Assembly: GCA_029260615.1 (NCBI GenBank)
Contig: JAJDCX010000034.1
Location: forward strand, 62,001 to 126,000
Length of the DNA stretch: 64,000 bases
Direction: 5' to 3'
From: Phycisphaeraceae bacterium
GTDB lineage: Bacteria; Planctomycetota; Phycisphaerae; Phycisphaerales; Phycisphaeraceae
A program made the translations under genes and the position numbers. Each line of letters opens with the position of its first letter. The first letter of the stretch is position 1. The notes below the pieces were generated by a model. It saw only the letters and a list, made by a program, of their open reading frames with translations, had not been told where the DNA came from and did not search any database. Of the stretch, positions 42,967 to 52,877 are shown piece after piece.

Positions 42967-45384
42967 TCAGCTTCTTTTTGGGCCACGGGCTTTGCGTTTG
43001 GTTTTCTTCTTCTTGGGATTGGGTTGCGCGGCGTGGGCCTTGCTTTTTTTTGCGTGGGGTTTTTTCTTGGTTTTAGGCTTGCTGGCCGATTTTGGTTGGT
43101 CGTTTTTAGATTTGTTTTTGAACTTTTTGGATTTTGAAGGTTTTTTCTTCTTTGATCCGTTGTCTACGACAACCATTTCCATAACGCGCCGTGCCAAGTC
43201 AACGGACATGACTCGGACGGTGAAGGTGTTGCCGATGGAGATGGTTTTGCCGGAGCGTTGTGCGACCAGTGCGCCGGTTTTGGGGTTGTGTTTCCAGCGG
43301 TCGTTGGATGAGCCGGGGAGGTCTGTGCTGCGGACGAATCCATCGATGAGGTATTTGTCGATCTGGATGTAGACGCCTGGGCCGGTGACGCCGGTGACGG
43401 TGCCGGAGAAGTCTTCGCCGAGGTGGTCGGCGAGGAGCTGCAGGACCAGGAAGTTGCGCAGTTCTCGTTCGGCGCTCTCGGAGTTTCGTTCCGTGGTAGA
43501 GCAGTGTTTCCCTTGTTTATACAGTTCCTCCTCGGTGGGGACGAGGTGGTCTTTGGTGATCTTGTTCCCGATTTTCTTCGGGTTAACACGCTTGCCTTGA
43601 GTCTCGTCGGATGCGAGCTTGAGGTAAGCATCGATCCCGCGGTGGATGATGAGGTCGGGGTAACGCCTGATCGGACTGGTGAAGTGGGTGTAGTGTTCGC
43701 TTGCCAGGGCGAAGTGGCCGACCAGCATCGGGGAGTATTCGGCCTTGCTGAGCGTTCGCAGGACGGCCATGTTGACGGATCGCTGTGCGGGCTTGTCTTT
43801 AACGGCGAGGAGCAGGGTTTGGAGTTGCTTGCGGTTGGGCTTGGCGGGGATGTTGTAGCCGGCGACTCTTGCGAACATGCGAAGGTCGTTGATGCCGTGT
43901 GTGTCGGGGTCTGGGTGGATGCGGCGGATCATCGGGACGCCGATGCGGTTGAAGAGGCGTGCGGTGGCTTCGTTGGCCTCGACCATGAACATTTCGATAA
44001 GGGTGTGTGTGAAGGCGTTATCTTCGGGTTCTGCGTCGATGACTCGGCCGGTGTCATCGAAAACGAGTTCGACCTCGGGGAGACCAAGGACGATCATGCC
44101 CTGATCGAGCCTGCGTGCGCGGATGCGCTTGGCCAGGTCGTGCATCAATTTCGTTGCTTCGATGATGGGCTTTGGGTATTTGGCTTCTGTTTTAGCGTGC
44201 TTGCTTGCCTCGCGGATGTCGTCTTCGATCAGCGCCTGGGCTTCCAGGTAGGTCATGCGTTTGTCGGATCGGATGACGGTGCGTGCGAAGCGTTCTGAGA
44301 GGACTTTGCCATCGGCGTTGTACTTGATGAAGCAAGACTTGGCGTAGCGGTTGACGCCTTCCTGCAACGAGCAGACGCCGTTGCTGAGTACTTCGGGGAG
44401 CATGGGTACGACAACGCGGGGGAGGTAGGTGCTGTTGCCGCGTTCGTAGGCTTCTTCGTCCAGAGCGGAGCCGGGTGTGACGAAGTGCGCGACGTCGGCG
44501 ATGTGGACGCCTAACTCGAAGACGGTTTCGCCGTTCTCCTGGGAGGTGTTGATGGAGATGGCGTCGTCGTAGTCTTTTGCGGTGGGTGGGTCGATAGTGA
44601 GTGTGAGTACGCCGGTGATGTCTTCGCGGTCGGGTGGGATGGTATCGGGGTCAAACGCCTGGGAGACCTTGCGTGCTTCGTCGGTGACCTCTTTGGGGAA
44701 CTTGTCTGCGAGGCTGTACGCGCGCATGACCGAGAGTGTTTCGATTTCGGGCGTGCCGCCCTCGCCGAGGACTTCGGTGATGACGCCTTCGGCTACGTCG
44801 TTGGCGTCTTTGGGGTATTCGACGATGTCGATGACGACCTTATCGCCGACGCTTGCGTTTTTGACGGAGGGGTCACGGATGACAACGGGGTCGCGCATCA
44901 ATCGGCCGTCGATTTTTACGACGTATACCGATCCGCGTTTCATCAAGGTGCCGACGTACTGTTTGTCAACGCGTTGGAGGACCTCGACGATACGGCCGAC
45001 GAAGGGAGATTTGCCTGCGCCGCGTCTGCCTTCGTGTATAACTTTGGCGCGGACGTGGTCGCCGTTCATGGCGTCGCCGGTGGACCCGGGTGGTATGAAG
45101 AGGTCGCCGTGCTGTGTGAGTTCATCGGGCTGGAGGAAGCCGAAGCCTTTTTCATGGGCTCGGAAGATGCCGACCATTTCTTTGCCGGGTGGAGGCAGGG
45201 CGATGGTGTCGGATGAGCCGAGGATGACGCAGCCGTCTTCGAGGAGGCTTTCTGCGGCTTCCTTGAATTGGTTGAAATCGGCGTCATCGACACCGAGGTC
45301 CTGGGCGAGTTGCCGGAGTGTGCGGGGTTCATACCGTGTGTTGGCGATATGACGGAGTATGCTTTTGGTGTAACGTTGAGGCAT
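42967..45384 (-). CDS. rnr: Ribonuclease R
   Basis: 805 residues from ATG 45384; the frame upstream is not protein-like. An N-terminal winged helix, two cold-shock domains, the RNB catalytic domain with DPPTAKDYDDAIS (metal-binding Asp residues at about 275-285) and RRIHPDPD, a C-terminal S1 domain and a very Lys-rich tail. It is a 3'-5' exoribonuclease that degrades structured RNA. It is followed downstream by lgt. Confidence 0.95.
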   Translation of the reverse strand: MPQRYTKSILRHIANTRYEPRTLRQLAQDLGVDDADFNQFKEAAESLLEDGCVILGSSDTIALPPPGKEMVGIFRAHEKGFGFLQPDELTQHGDLFIPPGSTGDAMNGDHVRAKVIHEGRRGAGKSPFVGRIVEVLQRVDKQYVGTLMKRGSVYVVKIDGRLMRDPVVIRDPSVKNASVGDKVVIDIVEYPKDANDVAEGVITEVLGEGGTPEIETLSVMRAYSLADKFPKEVTDEARKVSQAFDPDTIPPDREDITGVLTLTIDPPTAKDYDDAISINTSQENGETVFELGVHIADVAHFVTPGSALDEEAYERGNSTYLPRVVVPMLPEVLSNGVCSLQEGVNRYAKSCFIKYNADGKVLSERFARTVIRSDKRMTYLEAQALIEDDIREASKHAKTEAKYPKPIIEATKLMHDLAKRIRARRLDQGMIVLGLPEVELVFDDTGRVIDAEPEDNAFTHTLIEMFMVEANEATARLFNRIGVPMIRRIHPDPDTHGINDLRMFARVAGYNIPAKPNRKQLQTLLLAVKDKPAQRSVNMAVLRTLSKAEYSPMLVGHFALASEHYTHFTSPIRRYPDLIIHRGIDAYLKLASDETQGKRVNPKKIGNKITKDHLVPTEEELYKQGKHCSTTERNSESAERELRNFLVLQLLADHLGEDFSGTVTGVTGPGVYIQIDKYLIDGFVRSTDLPGSSNDRWKHNPKTGALVAQRSGKTISIGNTFTVRVMSVDLARRVMEMVVVDNGSKKKKPSKSKKFKNKSKNDQPKSASKPKTKKKPHAKKSKAHAAQPNPKKKKTKRKARGPKRS

Positions 45385-45534
45385 GGATGGGGACTGAATA
45401 CGAGGGGGGCGGCTCACGGTGGTGGTCATTGACCCGGGCTTGAGCCCACAGCCCGCCGAGCGTCTATTGCTCGACCCGGCTATGCTACCGCAGATCAATC
45501 ACGCATGACAGATGTACCCTTTGTGAGGCCCCTT

Positions 45535-45951
45535 ATGGCAACCGACGATCAGATCATGAAAGCCGCTTCGGAACTTGGCGAGATGCTTGGGGGGCACCCC
45601 AGGGTTGGGCGGCTTGAGTCGGCCATCAAGAAGCTCAAGGAAGATGTGGAGGCACAACGGGCCCTGAATGACTTGAATCGGCACCTGCAGATGGTAGGGG
45701 AGAAGGAGATGTCGGGTCAGCCGATCGAGGTGTCGGATAAGAAGCGGCTGGCGGAGTTGCAGAGCGAGGTGGTTCACAACCTGGTGTTGCGTGAGTTTCA
45801 ACTGGCCCAGATGGATTACGTGGATCTGGTGAGGGGGCTGGATGACGCGATGTACGGCCGAAGCTCGGCGGCACAGGCGGTTGGGGTGACGGGTGGCGCG
45901 GGGGAGCCTGCGGCAGCGGAGTCGCCGTTGGTTAATCCTGATCTGACTTAG
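45535..45951 (+). CDS. YlbF/YmcA-family protein
   Basis: 138 residues from ATG 45535 (GAGG seven bases upstream; ATG 45505 is possible). The helical YlbF domain spans about 1-110 (ASELGEMLGGHPRVGRLESAIKKLKEDVEAQRALNDLNRHL in parts), with a short disordered tail. In Bacillus these proteins form a complex that affects RNase Y and competence; in planctomycetes the role is unknown. It is divergent from rnr, an RNA-degradation gene, which is suggestive. Confidence 0.75.
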   Translation: MATDDQIMKAASELGEMLGGHPRVGRLESAIKKLKEDVEAQRALNDLNRHLQMVGEKEMSGQPIEVSDKKRLAELQSEVVHNLVLREFQLAQMDYVDLVRGLDDAMYGRSSAAQAVGVTGGAGEPAAAESPLVNPDLT

Positions 45952-46050
45952 GGCGGTTTGGTATCCGTGGTTGCGTTTGGGAGACCAACTTAGTGGCGGT
46001 TTTTGGGTTGGAAGACGCGGAGTTGTGTGTGTGGTTGTTTGGTGGTGGGG

Positions 46051-47115
46051 TTATTCGCCGACTGCTAGCTGTTCGTCGGTGAAGCTAAAGGGGGATGCTT
46101 TGAGCATCTCTCGCAAACGGTCTACGGATACCCGAAGTTCGGCGGCGTTGTTTGGGTTGACGGGCTGGGGTGGAGTCACGCCAGCGACTTCCTTTGCCAC
46201 GTCAGCCATCACTTGGCCACAGATAACAGCCATGGCGACCTTGTCCTGCTTGGCTTGCTGGGCCTCTTCATCATCACCATTGTCATTGTTTTTGTTGGCT
46301 TCGGTGAGTTGATCCGCGATCAGTGCGTAATAGCGGAAAGCGATCCGGGCCAACTCAAACTGTTCTTTATCTACATTGTTACCGCCAGCCCTGAGGTGGA
46401 CGAGTTTGCTCCATAGCTGTTTCATCCCGCCGTGTACGGGTTTGAATCGGGCCTTGGTGTTTTGCTTGTGGAAGGTGACGCGGCTGTCGAGACCTTCCAG
46501 TACCTTCTGTATGGCGTCCGGGAGGTCGATTTCGGCTATCGCCACCATCACCTGCTCTAGGACAAGGGAGTTGTCTTCGGCCTTGAGCCGTTTGGCCATC
46601 ACGGCCAGGGCGTCTTTTTGTCCCTGGGTTTTGAGCCTCTTGTTCTTAGCGGCGGCGCCGACGGCCTTAGCGATCCAGTAGCGGACGGCTGGGCTGGGGT
46701 CGTCCGCGCCGGCTTGAAGCACGGTGGTCAGGCTTTGGCCCGAGAGTTTGGAGCTGACGATCGCGACGTTCAGGCGAGTCATGAGGTCGCCATCGGGTGT
46801 GAGCAGCGGGGCGATTTTGTTGGCAATTGTTGGGCGGTAGTAGTCCAGGAAAAAAGCCGATCTGCCAAGGCTGAACTGTTCTGCCAAAAGAGATCGACCT
46901 TTGGCGATCTGCTCAGGGTCGTCGCTTTGTAGTCTGGCGGTCTGGGCATCCACGAAGGAATCGACGGTGGCGCGTTCCTGGGGCGTCAATTCGGCTTGTG
47001 CCTGAAGGATCGCGGCAGGCAGAGAGTTCTGTGCGGACAGTGACTGGGCCCCGGGGCCAAGGATGGCGACACACAGCGTGGCCAAAAGCCAAAGCGGGCA
47101 TCGGCTGAATTTCAT
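46051..47115 (-). CDS. Exported HEAT-repeat-like protein
   Basis: 354 residues. A signal peptide (cleavage near SLSAQ-N) precedes helical repeats (about 90-230: NVAIVSSKLSGQSLTTVLQ, DPSPAVRYWIAKAVGAAA, LVLEQVMVAIAEIDL) and a C-terminal part with an Asn/Asp-rich insertion. Probably a periplasmic scaffold. No enzyme motif is evident, and its partners are unknown. Confidence 0.65.
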   Translation of the reverse strand: MKFSRCPLWLLATLCVAILGPGAQSLSAQNSLPAAILQAQAELTPQERATVDSFVDAQTARLQSDDPEQIAKGRSLLAEQFSLGRSAFFLDYYRPTIANKIAPLLTPDGDLMTRLNVAIVSSKLSGQSLTTVLQAGADDPSPAVRYWIAKAVGAAAKNKRLKTQGQKDALAVMAKRLKAEDNSLVLEQVMVAIAEIDLPDAIQKVLEGLDSRVTFHKQNTKARFKPVHGGMKQLWSKLVHLRAGGNNVDKEQFELARIAFRYYALIADQLTEANKNNDNGDDEEAQQAKQDKVAMAVICGQVMADVAKEVAGVTPPQPVNPNNAAELRVSVDRLREMLKASPFSFTDEQLAVGE

Positions 47116-47300
47116 CGGAGTCCTCTCAGGCGGGCAGGGAAGTAATGCCGTCCGTCCGTCGGTCGTGGGGACCGGGGAGGCGGGTGGTTCGGAGATGCAA
47201 AAATTAGCATCGGTCTGGATTTATGTCAAACATCATGGCCCGGGGATGTCTCTCAACTATTGGCAAAACAACGTGTTGTGGGTTGCGCCTTATTTGCGAT

Positions 47301-47774
47301 TTATCGTATTGAGTTAATGCCTGGGAAGTCCAGGGGGGAGCAGAGCATGACGAAGATCGAGCCGACGTAGAGCGCCAAGCCGATCATGGTCATGACGATG
47401 CCCACACGGTAGAAGCGTGTTTTTCGATCTCGGTACGCCAGGGTGGTATCGAGCCAATGTTCGACTTGTGTGCCGGGGTGCTGGGTGAGCCATCGGAGGT
47501 GCAAGACTCCGTAGCAGACGGTTGCGGCCGCGGCCATGACCAGGGCAACCCCGCTGATGATGAGCAATTGGGCTAGTTGGTTGGTTCCCGCGATCAGCCG
47601 GCCTGAGAAGCCGGTGGTGGTAATCACGATGCCTGTTAGTCCAAGGAGGACTTGTGATCGGTGGTGTAGGACCATGAAGTGGCGTTCAACCATCTCCATG
47701 ATGGCTCTGACATCATCCCGTCCATAAATCTGGATGATGCGTTCGATCTCTTCGTGGCGGGCCTGTTTGGACAT
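47301..47774 (-). CDS. Small inner-membrane protein, unknown
   Basis: 157 residues. A charged N-terminal helix (IERIIQIYGRDDVRAIMEMVERH) is followed by membrane segments at about 40-60, 65-95 and 125-150. I recognise no enzymatic motif. It stands alone 190 bp upstream of the HEAT protein. Confidence 0.6.
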   Translation of the reverse strand: MSKQARHEEIERIIQIYGRDDVRAIMEMVERHFMVLHHRSQVLLGLTGIVITTTGFSGRLIAGTNQLAQLLIISGVALVMAAAATVCYGVLHLRWLTQHPGTQVEHWLDTTLAYRDRKTRFYRVGIVMTMIGLALYVGSIFVMLCSPLDFPGINSIR

Positions 47775-48028
47775 CCCGCCATGATAGCAGCGGTGGAGAG
47801 GGCGTGGATTCCGGGGGATTCATCGGTTGAAGGGGTCTTGGATGCGGGTTTGGCCTGCGTTGGTGGTGAGGTATCAGGGAGGCATGAGCAGCCTCTTTGG
47901 CAAGATCGGACCTATCGCCGCGTATGGTTCTACGGGTTATGTCGTTCTGCGTGGATCGAGTTGGGCTGGGATTAATCTAGAGAGGTAACTGGCCGCAGTT
48001 GTTGGCTGTGGCTACCGATAGGCTGGGT

Positions 48029-48640
48029 ATGACGTGTGCCAATGTATCCTTGAAGACGGGGCAGAGCAAGGGCGGGCGGTCTTTGGGGGGTCTTTGGGGA
48101 GTGGCTGGGCTTAGGTGTTGTGATTGGCGGGGCTGGGCCGGCAGAATTGTTGCGATCCGTGCTACCCCTCGAGAGGTTGCGCTGGGCGTGGCTCTGGGGT
48201 CATTTATCGCATTCACACCGTTGATCGGTTTGCAGACCCTCATCGCGGCGCTGGTCGCGACGGTGGTGGGTGCTTCGCGGAAGGCGGCGATGCTTGCGGT
48301 GTGGATCAGTAACCCGATCACGATGGGCCCGATTTTTGCGTTTACCTATCAACTTGGTCGAGTGTTGGGTTCCCCAGAATCAGTCTCGGCTGGGGTTTCC
48401 GGGCGGGGGTTGGGTGGTGTAGAGGGCTCGGCCTCGTTCATGTCTGGGGCTGGCATGGGTTTTGAGAATCTTCTTCACACGGGGTGGGGATACATGCTGC
48501 CCATGCTGCTTGGTGGGGCGGTGGTTGGGCTGGTTGCGGCGTTGATGTCCTACCGCCTGACACACCGGGGGGTCGCGGCGTATCAGGTGGCTTACGCTCG
48601 GCGTTTGCGGACTCGGTTAACCGATACACCGTCCGAATAA
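48029..48640 (+). CDS. DUF2062 membrane protein, copy 1
   Basis: About 203 residues from ATG 48029 (upstream TTG 47999 possible). The core (TPREVALGVALGSFIAFTPLIGLQTLIAALVA and VWISNPITMGPIFAFTYQLG) is the DUF2062 signature, with three membrane segments. Function unknown; some members sit beside glycosyltransferases or two-component genes. The next gene is a paralogue. Confidence 0.8.
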   Translation: MTCANVSLKTGQSKGGRSLGGLWGVAGLRCCDWRGWAGRIVAIRATPREVALGVALGSFIAFTPLIGLQTLIAALVATVVGASRKAAMLAVWISNPITMGPIFAFTYQLGRVLGSPESVSAGVSGRGLGGVEGSASFMSGAGMGFENLLHTGWGYMLPMLLGGAVVGLVAALMSYRLTHRGVAAYQVAYARRLRTRLTDTPSE

Positions 48641-48729
48641 CAGGTGCGGTGGGTGAAAGATTAACCTAAGAGCCTGTATTCAGACGGATTTACCGCAGGT
48701 GAAGTCCCGGCGAGCCGATAGCTGCAAGT

Positions 48730-49404
48730 ATGAGTGGTTTTCCTAACACATCACCGAGGCGAAGTGGGGCCGGCAGAGAGGCCTTGGGCATGGTCGGGTT
48801 TCGTAGGTGGTTGCGGATCCTGATCCCTATCCAAACGAATCCCAAGCGGATAGCGCTTGGGGTGTCGCTTGGTGTGTTGATTTCGTTCTCTCCAACGATC
48901 GGTTTTCAGATCGGGTTGGCACTTGTGGCTGCATCGATATTCAATGCGTCCCGCGTCGCTGCGGTGACATGTGTGTGGATCACCAACCCGTTGACGATGG
49001 GCCCGATCTACGCATTCACCTACATGGTGGGTCGGCCGTTCTGGTCTGCTTCGCCCGATGTCGGGCTGTCGCAGTTGAGTCAGACGATCAGTGGAGGGCA
49101 GCACTGGTCGAGTATCGGAGCGGTATTTACCGCGTTTCGCAGTATCTATAGCCTTGGCCCGGGTATGTTTATGCCGATGCTGATTGGCGGGCTTATCACG
49201 GGTGGGGTTGCCGGGGCGCTGTGCTACTTACCCGCGAAATCGATCGCTTCGTATGGTCGAAAGACGATGAGGCGGAGTTCCCGGCCCTCTAGGCGGGGGT
49301 CAATTCTTACCACACGTTCGCCACTTACCCGGCACCGAGTTGAGACGGTCAAGGTGTTGCGCTCCGACGGCAAGCGTACATCTTCACGTCGCCGGGCCGC
49401 GTGA
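48730..49404 (+). CDS. DUF2062 membrane protein, copy 2
   Basis: 224 residues. Same signature as its neighbour (NPKRIALGVSLGVLISFSPTIGFQ and VWITNPLTMGPIYAFTYMVG), plus a long Arg/Ser-rich cytoplasmic tail. A tandem duplication 90 bp apart suggests two non-identical subunits. Confidence 0.8.
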   Translation: MSGFPNTSPRRSGAGREALGMVGFRRWLRILIPIQTNPKRIALGVSLGVLISFSPTIGFQIGLALVAASIFNASRVAAVTCVWITNPLTMGPIYAFTYMVGRPFWSASPDVGLSQLSQTISGGQHWSSIGAVFTAFRSIYSLGPGMFMPMLIGGLITGGVAGALCYLPAKSIASYGRKTMRRSSRPSRRGSILTTRSPLTRHRVETVKVLRSDGKRTSSRRRAA

Positions 49405-49442
49405 CAGATATATGAAAACGGGGCGGGAGATCTGCCTCGTGC

Positions 49443-51050
49443 TTAATCGGCAGACTCGATACCCAGGTCTTTGATCTTTTTGTTGAGCGTGTTGCGGTTG
49501 ATCCCCAGGAAGTCGGCGGTGCGTACTTTTATGCCGCTGTTGTAGTTCATCGCCTCGCGGATGAGTTGTTTCTCAATCTCACCAACCACCAGATCGTAGA
49601 CCTGGCCCTCGCATGCCTGGTACTCCCGGACCGCGTGCTCGGCGAGCCTTGCGGCAAGCGATTCGATCGACGTATCCGTCGTGTCGGATCTTGTTTGTTT
49701 GGAGAACAACCGGATCTGAAGGGGCAAGAGGTCTTCGGAGAAGTCTTCCCCAGTTGAGAGGACAACCGCCCGCTCCATCGCGTTTTCCAACTCACGGACA
49801 TTGCCTGGCCAAGGGTATCGCAGCAGGGTGTTCAATACATCGCGGCTGATCTTCCGCACGTTGCGCTGATTTTCCGTGTTGTACTTGTCCAGGAAGAAGT
49901 CGATCAGCCTGGGTATGTCCTCCCGGCGTTTGCGCAGCGGGGGGAGGTTGATCTGGACGACATTTAATCGGTAATAAAGGTCCTCGCGGAAGTTGCCTTT
50001 GCGGACTTCGTCTTCGAGGTCGAGGTTGGTTGCGGCGATGATCCGGGCATCGACTTTGACCGTTCGGTGATCGCCGACCCGCTCAAACTCGCGTTCCTGA
50101 AGCACGCGGAGGAGTTTGACTTGTAGTTGTGGGTCCAGGGTGCCGATCTCGTCGAGGAAGATTGAGCCTCCTTCGGCGGCCTCGAACCGTCCTATCTTGT
50201 CTTTAACGGCCCCGGTGAACGCGCCTTTGATGTGCCCAAACAACTCCGATTCGAGCAGTTGGGGAGATAGGGCGCCGCAGTTGATTCTGATTAAGGGGTG
50301 ATCGGCTCGCGGTGAGTTGAAGTGGATAGCTTTGGCGATCAGTTCCTTGCCACAGCCTGTCTCGCCCAGCAGTAGCACGGTCGCTCGACTGCTGGCGACT
50401 TGGCCGATGGTCGCCAGCACGTCCAGCATCGCGGGGCTGGACCCGATGATGTTGTCGAATTTGTATTTGCCCCGGAGGTTGTCTCGCAGCTGTTGGGTTT
50501 CTTCCAGCCAGTGGTCTTTCTCGACCTGGATCAGGTGGTGGATACGGATTGTCTGGGCAATTGAGCCGGCGATGATGGTTAGTAACCGGGCGTCAGCGTG
50601 AAGGTGCTCGTCATCAATAAAGGGCCTGTCGATGCTGATGGCTCCGACGGCCTGTCCGCCGTCGTTGACGGGGACGCAGATGAAACTGGTTGGGGTGGGG
50701 GTGGCGTTGCCATCTTCGAGGTCTCTGCTGCCGGTGCGGTTCAAGAACGCATGGTGCTTGGTGAGGTCACTGATCACTGCGGGCTCGCCGGTCGCGAGGA
50801 CTTGGCCGGTGACTCCTTCACCGACGTCGTATCGGCCGCGCTGCTGCTCCGCGGTACTCAGGCCGATACTCGCCACGATGCGCAGTTGGTCAGAGGCCTG
50901 GTCCCATAAAACCAATGAAGCCCGCTGGATATGCAAACGATCGCTAAGGAGCGCCATGGCACGTTGAAACAGTTGGCTCAATTCCAGCCCATCGCCAAGG
51001 ATTTGGCTGATCTGCTCTAAGACGTCTAATTCTTGTTCGGCTCGCCGCAT
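49443..51050 (-). CDS. Sigma54-dependent activator with GAF domain (NifA/NorR-like layout)
   Basis: 535 residues. An N-terminal GAF sensor domain (about 20-185) precedes the AAA+ domain with Walker A GETGCGKE, the sigma54-contact motif GAFTGA, and Walker [12 protein letters not shown] Fis-type HTH ends the protein ([18 protein letters not shown]). It activates sigma54 promoters in response to a small ligand or signal. Its targets are not visible. It is divergent from the phage portal gene, with element C between, so it could control that module. Confidence 0.92.
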   Translation of the reverse strand: MRRAEQELDVLEQISQILGDGLELSQLFQRAMALLSDRLHIQRASLVLWDQASDQLRIVASIGLSTAEQQRGRYDVGEGVTGQVLATGEPAVISDLTKHHAFLNRTGSRDLEDGNATPTPTSFICVPVNDGGQAVGAISIDRPFIDDEHLHADARLLTIIAGSIAQTIRIHHLIQVEKDHWLEETQQLRDNLRGKYKFDNIIGSSPAMLDVLATIGQVASSRATVLLLGETGCGKELIAKAIHFNSPRADHPLIRINCGALSPQLLESELFGHIKGAFTGAVKDKIGRFEAAEGGSIFLDEIGTLDPQLQVKLLRVLQEREFERVGDHRTVKVDARIIAATNLDLEDEVRKGNFREDLYYRLNVVQINLPPLRKRREDIPRLIDFFLDKYNTENQRNVRKISRDVLNTLLRYPWPGNVRELENAMERAVVLSTGEDFSEDLLPLQIRLFSKQTRSDTTDTSIESLAARLAEHAVREYQACEGQVYDLVVGEIEKQLIREAMNYNSGIKVRTADFLGINRNTLNKKIKDLGIESAD

Positions 51051-51328
51051 AGACCGCTCATTAAATCATCAGCCGGGCATGTGTGCAAACGCTGGTTGTC
51101 GGTTTTGTGCGCACAAAACCGAACATAAACCATACAAAAATTCCAAAAAGTGCAAAAATCGTTTTGGTTTGTCGTTGCAGGACTTAATTCAGTCTGAGAT
51201 TGCGATTGGTCGCTTTTGTGCGCTAATTGTTGACGCGTTGGCCAAGAGTGAAGGGTCAACACATTGGCCAGGGCCAGACGGGCCCGTCTCCCAAGCGACA
51301 CGTTACCTGCCAGCGAGTGATATTTACG
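51051..51328. other. Divergent control region before the particle genes
   Basis: 278 bp between the sigma54 activator and portal genes. It holds the most complete copy of the composite element. Repeated TTGGCCA motifs follow at about 51236 and 51260. No clear -24/-12 sigma54 promoter was found. Confidence 0.6.
51079..51226 (+). promoter_or_regulatory. GTGCGCAC composite element, copy C
   Basis: A perfect 20-bp palindrome GGTTTTGTGCGCACAAAACC (51101-51120) is preceded 26 bp upstream by a GTGTGCAAA half-like site and followed at 51134 by ACAAAAAT (25 nt from GCGCAC) and at 51150 by GTGCAAAAAT. The distal TTTTGTGCGCTAA is centred at 51221.5, 111 bp from the main palindrome. It directly precedes the portal gene. 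Confidence 0.8.
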
Positions 51329-52804
51329 ATGAGCCACCCGACCGATCATCCCGTTCCCAGCACCCTTGGACCTGACTTGCTGGATTCGCTAATCGAGGAG
51401 CACCGCGGTTGTACCGAGCCTCGGCTTCGGCGCCTCTGGGACTACTACCGGAATCCCGCGAGGTCCAGCATTGACGGGAAGGTTGGCGTGCTTGCGCAAG
51501 AAGCCGGGCTGCCCCAGAGATTGACCAAGGCGAAAGCGGTCGGTGGTCTGGGTGTGGAGGCCGAGCGTGAGGTCGTGATAGAAAACGACATCGCCTGGCG
51601 GATGCATACCCAGGTCGATTTCATGTTCGGCAAACCGCTGTCGATTCAGAGCATCGCCAAAGACCCGGCCCGGGCAAAGAAGATCCAACGGTTCCTTCGC
51701 CGAGTCATCAAAGCGAATGGCGGGGAGCGGTTTTTCCAGGACCTGGGGTTACTCGGCTCGGTTTACGGGTTTGTGGATGTGTTGGTGCGCGTTACTGACA
51801 CACACAAGACCCCATTGAGTGACGGGGTATCCGACGCCGATCGGCTTGTACTTGAAACCATCGAAGCCCCCCGGGCCATCCCACTACTTAGCCAGCAAGA
51901 CTACCGCCGACTTGACGCCTACGCCCTGCACTTTTGCCGAAGGACATCACAGGTCGAACAAAACCATTTCCTAACCAGGGTTCGCAACCGTGTCCTTGGC
52001 GGGTCGGGGCGTAGGCAGCGGTCGGTGGTCGAGCATACCCAGGTCTGGACTGGGCAGATGATCCAGAGCTTTGTCGGTCAGCCTGGGACGTTTGGGGGTG
52101 GTCGAAAGCTGGTGGAACAAGAAGTCAATCGGCTTGGGCGCATCCCCGTCGTGCATATTCAGAATCTATCTCAGCCATTCTTCTACGAGGGGTTAAGTGA
52201 GGTGGAGCCTTTGATTCCGTTGCAGGACGAGTTGAATACACGCCTATCGGATCGCGCTAACCGGGTGACATTTCAGTCTTTCAAGATGTACCTGGGCAAG
52301 GGGATCGAACATTTTACGGACCGCCCAGTTGGGCCCGGTCAGATGTGGGCGACCGACAACCCCGACGCTTCGATTACGGAGTTCGGCGGCGATGGGAACA
52401 ACCCCTCCGAAGAGGCTCACATCAACGAGATCCGTGAGGCGATGGACAAGGCCAGCGCGGTCAGCCCGCTGGCGACGGGGCTGTTGCGTGCCAGGGTCGG
52501 CAACCTCACCAGTCAGAATGCGTTGCGGATCGTGCTGATGGGGCTTCTTGCGAAGGTTGAAAAGAAGCGCCTTACCTATGGCGATGGGATCGAGCGCATC
52601 TGCGAGTTGTTGTTGCATGCTGCGGATGTGTACGGCCTGTTCCCGAACAGCCCGGAAGAACGGGGTGTTCGTTTGGATTGGGCGGAGCCGTTGCCGGATA
52701 CGGATTCGGAGCTTTTGCGGAACGCGTTATTGAAACTTGAGGCGGGTGTTCCTCGTCATCAGGTCCTGACTGAATTGGGCTATGCCGACCAGGCCGGGGT
52801 TTAG
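51329..52804 (+). CDS. Phage portal protein (SPP1 gp6-like)
   Basis: 491 residues from ATG 51329. The N terminus YYRNPARSSIDGKVGVLAQE... resembles SPP1-type portals, with the wing and clip region in the middle and DELNTRLSDRANRVTFQS near residue 290. The C-terminal half has ERICELLLHAADVYGLF. It forms the dodecameric ring through which DNA is packaged. It is the first gene of the rightward particle module. The terminase it must contact is at 25.9-27.9 kb. Confidence 0.85.
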   Translation: MSHPTDHPVPSTLGPDLLDSLIEEHRGCTEPRLRRLWDYYRNPARSSIDGKVGVLAQEAGLPQRLTKAKAVGGLGVEAEREVVIENDIAWRMHTQVDFMFGKPLSIQSIAKDPARAKKIQRFLRRVIKANGGERFFQDLGLLGSVYGFVDVLVRVTDTHKTPLSDGVSDADRLVLETIEAPRAIPLLSQQDYRRLDAYALHFCRRTSQVEQNHFLTRVRNRVLGGSGRRQRSVVEHTQVWTGQMIQSFVGQPGTFGGGRKLVEQEVNRLGRIPVVHIQNLSQPFFYEGLSEVEPLIPLQDELNTRLSDRANRVTFQSFKMYLGKGIEHFTDRPVGPGQMWATDNPDASITEFGGDGNNPSEEAHINEIREAMDKASAVSPLATGLLRARVGNLTSQNALRIVLMGLLAKVEKKRLTYGDGIERICELLLHAADVYGLFPNSPEERGVRLDWAEPLPDTDSELLRNALLKLEAGVPRHQVLTELGYADQAGV

Positions 52805-52877
52805 CGGTCGAGTTGCGCGACGGGATAAGCACACTTTCGGGCAGAAGCCCACGACTTTTCTTTACGGGAACAAAACC

